Source of the DNA: Chloroflexota bacterium
Lineage (GTDB): Bacteria > Chloroflexota > Anaerolineae > B4-G1
DNA length: 11,637 bases
Direction: 5' to 3'
NCBI GenBank assembly: GCA_030596915.1
Contig: JAUVSX010000043.1
Coordinates: 1 to 11,637 of the forward strand
This document shows, piece by piece, positions 7,669-11,637 of this stretch (positions are counted from its first letter, which is position 1; every line of letters starts with the position of its first letter). Both the position numbers and the translations under genes were made by a program. Under the pieces are notes generated by a model. It had not been told where the DNA came from. It did not search any database and saw nothing but the letters and a program-made list of their open reading frames with translations.

Positions 7669-7762
7669 GCGGGCGCTGCGGCTTCGTTGCTCAATCCGGC
7701 GAACGCGCACGGACCCCTTAGGGGCTACCGACCTTATGCGGGGTTCACCTGCAGCCTTTCTA

Positions 7763-7768
7763 GAGGAG
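7763..7768 (+). promoter_or_regulatory. Ribosome binding site of the GH38 gene
   Basis: GAGGAG seven bases before ATG 7776 is a near-ideal site and sets the GH38 start. The 107 bp gap before the gene holds only a weak CCCC-TTA-GGGG hairpin (7714-7724) and no clear promoter. Confidence 0.7.
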
Positions 7769-7775
7769 CACCCCT

Positions 7776-10700
7776 ATGTCACTGACACTTGAGTGGCGAC
7801 ACCGGATCGAGAGTTGGCGCACGGAGCTACCCCGCCACATCTACCGTGAACTGGGCGAGGTCCCTCTGGCCGGATTCACGACTACTGACCAACTGACCTA
7901 CGACGAGGCTCTGTCACGCCCGTTCGAGCCGATGCCGGCTGGCACGCGCTGGGGCGCCAAGTGGGAGTACGGTTGGTTTGCGGGCGAGGTCGAGGTTCCC
8001 GAGGCGGCACGCGGCAGGCGGACCGCTCTGCGGGTTGACGTAGGCGGTGAGAGCCTCATATGGGTCGACGGCGCGATAGCGGGCGCAAAGGACGAGCAGC
8101 ACCACGAGATCACGCTCGCGAGCGACGCTGTCCCGGGTACCCTCTATCAAGTCCTTATCGAGGCTTACGCGGGCCACGGACCGCGCGTGGTTCACACCGG
8201 CCCCACCCCGCCAGGCCGAGAGACGGTTCCGGAGCCGGGCGAGGCGCAGGCGACGGTGGGTCGCACCACGTTTGGTATCTGGGAGGAGGACGTCTACCAG
8301 CTTTGGCTCGACGTCGAGACGCTCTTCCAGATTCGCGAGCATATCGATCCCGACTCTCTCCGCGTAGCCGAGATCGACCAAGCGCTGCGGGACTTCACGA
8401 TGATCGTCGACTTCGAGCTGCCGCACGCGGAGATGATGGGCACGATCCAAGCAGCACGGCAACGGCTGAAGCCGCTGCTGGAGTGCACCAATGGCTCAAC
8501 TGCCCCTCAGATGTTCGCTTTCGGGCACGCGCATATCGATGTGGCGTGGCTGTGGCCGCTTCAGGAGACGGAGCGCAAGTGCGCAAGGACGTTCGGCACC
8601 CAACTCGCCCTGTTGGCTGAGTACCCGGAGGCCCAGTTCCTCCAGAGCCAGCCGCACCTATTCCGGATGGTGAAGACGCGCTATCCCGCGCTGTACGAGA
8701 GGATTCGACAGTCGATGGCTGGCGGCCAGTTCCTTGCGGAGGGCGCGACCTGGGTGGAGCCGGATACGAACGTGACGGGAGGGGAGAGCCTCATCCGGCA
8801 GTTCCTTCACGGCAAGCGCTTCTACGAGGACGAGTTCGGCGTCGAGTGCCAGATGCTGTGGCTCCCAGACGTCTTCGGATACTCCGGTGCGCTGCCGCAG
8901 ATTATGCGCGGGTGCGGTATTCGCTACTTCTCGACGCAGAAGATCTTCTGGGCCTACCACGGCGGCGATCCGTTCCCCTACAACACGTTCACCTGGGAGG
9001 GCATCGACGGATCGGAAGTGCTTGTCCATTTGCACAACGACTACAACTCGCGTATTGATCCTGCCGCGGTGATCGGCCGCTGGAGGGAGCGCGTGCAGAA
9101 GGATGGCATTGCGACGCGCCTATTCCCATTTGGTTGGGGCGACGGAGGGGGCGGGCCCACCCGCGACCACCTCGAGTTCGTCCGCCGGCAATCGGACCTC
9201 GAAGGCGTTCCGAAGGTGAGAATGGCTTCCCCCATCGACTTCTTCAGGGATCAGGAGGCGAGAGGGTGGCCCGAGGCCCGCTACGTAGGGGAGCTCTACT
9301 TCCAGGCTCATCGAGGCACATACACATCTCAGGCCCGGACGAAAAAGGGCAATCGGGAGAGCGAGCTCACGCTGCGCGCCGCCGAGCTCTGGGGCACCGC
9401 TGCCAGAACCCTTGCGGGCTTCACATATCCATTCGACCAGATGGACGCTGCGTGGAAGGTCGTCCTGCTCAACCAGTTCCACGCCATCCTTCCCGGCTCG
9501 TCGATCCAGAGGGTGTACGAGGAGGCCGAGACCGCCTACGCAGAGGTCATCCACACGGCGACGCAGGTAGCCCGTCAGGCGGCAGCGTCGCTGACCTGTG
9601 GCAGCGAGGGCGTGACGCTTTTCAACCCGCTCTCGTGGGACCGCACTGCTCTGGTCCCGCTCCCTCCCTCCTTCAATGGCGCGGCGACCGCCGAAGGCGA
9701 GGTTCTGCCATCCCAGATCGTCGAGGGCCGAACGCTCGTCGAAGCCCGCGTGCCCTCGTGTGGATGGACCACGGTCCTACCCGCGAACGGATGCGGACCC
9801 TTCTCGGGGGCTACGGCGACGAGCTCGACGTTGGAGAACGAACACCTGCGCGTTTCCTTTGACAGCACTGGGGCTATCGAGAGCATTTTCGACAAGGACG
9901 CGGGTCGGGAGCTCGCAGCCGGACCGTGCAACAGCTTCCGCATGTACAAGGACGTGCCGTCAGCCTTCGACGCGTGGGACATCGACAGCATGTACGAATC
10001 CACGCCGATCGAACTCAGGGAGCCGGCAACGATCGAGATCGTGTCCGAGGGCCCACTCGTGGCGAGCGTCCGCATCTCGCGCAAGCTGCACAACTCGGTG
10101 CTGGCTCAGGAAATCAGCTTGCGGAGAGGCAGCCGTCAGGTCGAGTTCCACACAATGATCGATTGGCAGGAGCGCCACAAACTACTCAAAGTGGCCTTCC
10201 CTGTCACCATCCACGCCCATGAGGCCATCCACGAGATCCAGTTCGGGCACATACGGCGACCGAACCACCGCTCCCGGCAGTTTGACGCGGACCGGTTCGA
10301 GGTATGCAACCACAAGTGGACGGCTCTCGCGGAGGAGGGGCGCGGCTGCGCCGTCCTCAACGACTCCAAGTACGGGGTGAGCGTCTCCGGCAACACCATC
10401 AGCCTCACCTTGCTGAAGTCTGCGCTGGCGCCCGACATGGCGGCCGACCAGGGCGCACACGAGTTCAGCTACGCCTTCTACGCGTGGAACGGGAGTCTGG
10501 CCGAGAGCCGCGTAGTCCGGGAAGCGTACGAGCTCAACTGCCCGGTCGCGACCGCCTCCGGTGCTGCTGTCGAACGCTCGCTCTTCTCGGTTGACGCACC
10601 GAACGTAATCATCGAGACGGTGAAGCCAGCCGAGGACCGATCAGACGACGTGATCGTGCGCCTCTACGAGGCGAAGCGGATGACCACGCGGTGCACGTTG

Positions 10701-10841
10701 ACGTTGTCGCTCCCGGTAATCTCGGCGGCGCAAACGGACATGCTTGAAAATGTCGAGGGAGAACTCACGTCGGAGGGCGGCACCATTGCCCTCGAGTTCC
10801 GGCCGTTCGAGGTCAAGACAGTGCGGGTGCGGGTGGCATAG
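7776..10841 (+). CDS. Alpha-mannosidase, glycoside hydrolase family 38
   Basis: A retaining, zinc-dependent alpha-mannosidase that removes alpha-linked mannose from oligosaccharides or glycoconjugates. It has 1021 residues, typical for full-length GH38, and no signal peptide, so it is likely cytoplasmic. An N-terminal beta-rich region (about 1-245) precedes the catalytic barrel. The barrel has FGHAHIDVAWLWP (zinc ligands His253 and Asp255), WLPDVFGYSGALPQI (nucleophile and zinc ligand Asp365) and FGWGDGGGGPTRDHLE from 452. NQFHAILPGSSI supplies the last expected zinc ligand, His569, in the helical middle domain. The rest (about 610-1021) is the beta-sandwich C-terminal part ending in EFRPFEVKTVRVRVA, a usual GH38 terminus. 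A strong ribosome site precedes ATG 7776. It follows the esterase on the same strand and is probably its operon partner. All key residues are present, so it should be active. Linkage preference and natural substrate cannot be told from sequence. Confidence 0.97.
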   Translation: MSLTLEWRHRIESWRTELPRHIYRELGEVPLAGFTTTDQLTYDEALSRPFEPMPAGTRWGAKWEYGWFAGEVEVPEAARGRRTALRVDVGGESLIWVDGAIAGAKDEQHHEITLASDAVPGTLYQVLIEAYAGHGPRVVHTGPTPPGRETVPEPGEAQATVGRTTFGIWEEDVYQLWLDVETLFQIREHIDPDSLRVAEIDQALRDFTMIVDFELPHAEMMGTIQAARQRLKPLLECTNGSTAPQMFAFGHAHIDVAWLWPLQETERKCARTFGTQLALLAEYPEAQFLQSQPHLFRMVKTRYPALYERIRQSMAGGQFLAEGATWVEPDTNVTGGESLIRQFLHGKRFYEDEFGVECQMLWLPDVFGYSGALPQIMRGCGIRYFSTQKIFWAYHGGDPFPYNTFTWEGIDGSEVLVHLHNDYNSRIDPAAVIGRWRERVQKDGIATRLFPFGWGDGGGGPTRDHLEFVRRQSDLEGVPKVRMASPIDFFRDQEARGWPEARYVGELYFQAHRGTYTSQARTKKGNRESELTLRAAELWGTAARTLAGFTYPFDQMDAAWKVVLLNQFHAILPGSSIQRVYEEAETAYAEVIHTATQVARQAAASLTCGSEGVTLFNPLSWDRTALVPLPPSFNGAATAEGEVLPSQIVEGRTLVEARVPSCGWTTVLPANGCGPFSGATATSSTLENEHLRVSFDSTGAIESIFDKDAGRELAAGPCNSFRMYKDVPSAFDAWDIDSMYESTPIELREPATIEIVSEGPLVASVRISRKLHNSVLAQEISLRRGSRQVEFHTMIDWQERHKLLKVAFPVTIHAHEAIHEIQFGHIRRPNHRSRQFDADRFEVCNHKWTALAEEGRGCAVLNDSKYGVSVSGNTISLTLLKSALAPDMAADQGAHEFSYAFYAWNGSLAESRVVREAYELNCPVATASGAAVERSLFSVDAPNVIIETVKPAEDRSDDVIVRLYEAKRMTTRCTLTLSLPVISAAQTDMLENVEGELTSEGGTIALEFRPFEVKTVRVRVA

Positions 10842-10852
10842 GGAGGCGAGGC

Positions 10853-10868
10853 AGCGATTCAGCGATTC
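10853..10868. repeat. Short tandem repeat, 8 bp twice
   Basis: AGCGATTC is repeated twice head to tail, followed by a degenerate third start (AGCGGTT), just after the GH38 stop. It may be replication slippage; no function is indicated. Confidence 0.6.
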
Positions 10869-10918
10869 AGCGGTTGGCGAGCGAGCGCTCTTGAGGAGGT
10901 GACGTACCAGCGAACGAG

Positions 10919-10962
10919 AGGTCTGGCCCAGTTGCGCATGTTCCCCTCAGGTGGCCAGGACT
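10919..10962. repeat. Inverted repeat with a long loop
   Basis: AGGTCTGGCC (10919-10928) can pair with GGCCAGGACT (10953-10962): ten positions with one mismatch and one G-U pair, around a 24-base loop. It could be part of a 3' UTR structure of GH38 mRNA. Confidence 0.4.
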
Positions 10963-10990
10963 CAGGCCGGGGCCCACAAGATGACGCCAA

Positions 10991-11025
10991 TGCAATCCGG
11001 GTGAGCCTCGTTCACCATCCGTTGC
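10991..11025. repeat. Two-step inverted repeat (TGCAA/GGTGA arms)
   Basis: TGCAA (10991-10995) pairs with TTGCA (11021-11025), and GGTGA (11000-11004) with TCACC (11012-11016). The result is a 35-base hairpin with a small internal loop (TCCG/ATCCG) and a seven-base apical loop. Confidence 0.4.
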
Positions 11026-11051
11026 ACGTGTGCGCAGGAAAGCTGAATTAC

Positions 11052-11067
11052 AGGGGGTCGACCCCCT
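11052..11067. repeat. Perfect 16-bp palindrome
   Basis: AGGGGGTCGACCCCCT is identical on both strands and has no spacer. In RNA it would form a GC-only stem of about six pairs with a four-base loop. It might contribute to bidirectional termination between the convergent genes or be a protein site. No T-run follows on either strand. Confidence 0.6.
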
Positions 11068-11148
11068 CGGTTCGCGGCGAGGCGATGAACCAACCAAGCG
11101 GAGATGCAGCGGAGCTGTGCTGCCGAACCCTGCCCCCGTCCGCCGATG

Positions 11149-11637
11149 CTAGCCGCCGTACAGCGCCTGGTAGATGGCTAGTTGCTCCCGGATGCGCCTG
11201 ACGTACTGCCGAGGCTCGCTGAAGGTGACGAGCTCGACGAACAGATCGGCGTCGTCACCCGAAAGGTCCGACCAGCGCATCGCATTGCCAGGGCCCCCGT
11301 TGTAGGCGGCGAGAGCCACCTCGAGGCGCCCATCGAACAACTCCCGCTGCTGGCCCAGGTAGAACGTCCCGAACCGCACGCTTACGTACGGGCGGTACAG
11401 ATCCGACGTCTCGTAGCCGGGTGGCCATTCCAGCGCGGCCGCGATCTGCGCACCGGTAGGGGGAATCACCTGCATGAGGCCCTGAGCGCTCGCCGTCGAT
11501 GTAGCGAGGCTCTCGAAGAGGCTCTCTTGGCGCACTTGAGCGAACACGAGCAGCGGATCGAGATCATACTCGGAAGCGTGCTGCGTCACGAGACGCTGGT
11601 AGTAGTCAGGATAGGCCAGGCGCGCGATGAACAGTGG
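11149..11637 (-). CDS. Lytic transglycosylase, C-terminal GH23/SLT domain, 5' part beyond the window
   Basis: A peptidoglycan lytic transglycosylase that cleaves the MurNAc-GlcNAc bond outside the cytoplasmic membrane during wall turnover. 162 codons lie in the window, and the frame is open to the right edge. LAYPDYYQRLV just inside the edge matches the segment that usually precedes the SLT domain, so an internal GTG at 11589 is not the true start. The domain has SEYDLDPLLVFAQVRQESLF with catalytic Glu at 11526-11524, then AQGLMQVIPPTG and AYNGGPGN, the usual SLT signature order. It ends in ...IYQALYGG and TAG at 11151-11149. The missing N-terminus may be an alpha-helical or TPR-like superhelix, as in soluble transglycosylases; this is inference. 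It converges on GH38 and is probably a housekeeping gene unrelated to the glycan locus. Confidence 0.92.
   Translation of the reverse strand, partial: PLFIARLAYPDYYQRLVTQHASEYDLDPLLVFAQVRQESLFESLATSTASAQGLMQVIPPTGAQIAAALEWPPGYETSDLYRPYVSVRFGTFYLGQQRELFDGRLEVALAAYNGGPGNAMRWSDLSGDDADLFVELVTFSEPRQYVRRIREQLAIYQALYGG

Larger units (their letters stand above)
10842..11148. other. Convergent intergenic region with several inverted repeats
   Basis: A 307 bp stretch between the 3' ends of GH38 and the transglycosylase gene. I see no convincing gene, tRNA or known riboswitch. It holds a short tandem repeat and at least three inverted repeats (listed separately), plus a weak GGTTC/GAACC pair around 11069-11091. 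None has a T-run that would make a standard intrinsic terminator, but terminators for both neighbours are expected here. Both strands have open frames with no family likeness, which is common in GC-rich DNA. Confidence 0.5.

Noticed and set aside
7714..7724. CCCC-TTA-GGGG hairpin between esterase and GH38 as a terminator
   Set aside because: The stem has only four pairs and no T-run follows; at most it is a minor structure in the leader.
11052..11067. T-arm of a tRNA
   Set aside because: The palindrome leaves no seven-base T-loop, and no acceptor, D or anticodon arms are found around it.
10899..11201. 100-codon plus-strand frame after GH38 (GTG start, GAGGAG directly before it)
   Set aside because: The ribosome-like sequence touches the start codon, the product has no family likeness, and the frame runs into the transglycosylase gene on the other strand.

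Overview
The window is GC-rich bacterial DNA with six genes: four on the minus strand to the left, and two plus-strand genes followed by a convergent minus-strand gene on the right. No RNA gene, CRISPR array or insertion sequence was seen. The surface proteins carry long Pro/Thr/Ser linkers, there is a lipoprotein with a DUF5107-type domain, and there are large cytoplasmic glycosidases. I would guess Chloroflexota (a terrestrial or aquatic, possibly uncultured lineage), but this rests on style only; no marker gene is present.

Left block (minus strand, read from about 6337 down to 1): an SDR oxidoreductase, a divergent homoserine-dehydrogenase-like protein, a DUF5107-type lipoprotein, and a GH31 alpha-glycosidase that runs off the left edge. 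The genes are packed as an operon. The SDR stop and the next ATG are one base apart, the Hom-like gene overlaps the lipoprotein gene by 14 bp, and 41 bp separate the lipoprotein gene from GH31. The lipoprotein gene is split by a single in-frame TAG (3534-3536) with clearly homologous coding sequence on both sides.

Control region (6338-6579): a 242 bp divergent intergenic segment. It has a good plus-strand sigma70-like promoter (TTGCCA, 17 bp, TAGACT) whose spacer holds a perfect 5-4-5 inverted repeat. A weaker minus-strand promoter candidate lies in front of the SDR gene.

Right block (plus strand): a membrane-anchored or secreted alpha/beta-hydrolase esterase with a long TP-rich linker, then a 1021-residue GH38 alpha-mannosidase with all key residues. 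After these comes a 307 bp convergent intergenic region containing several inverted repeats, then the C-terminal GH23 domain of a lytic transglycosylase on the minus strand, cut by the right edge.

Together the block looks like a divergently transcribed glycan-use locus. An extracellular esterase and a sugar-fold lipoprotein sit at the surface. GH38 and GH31, which lack visible signal peptides, would trim alpha-linked oligosaccharides in the cytoplasm. Two coupled oxidoreductases may process a released product. No transporter or regulator lies in the window. This functional scheme is inference; the family assignments are much firmer.
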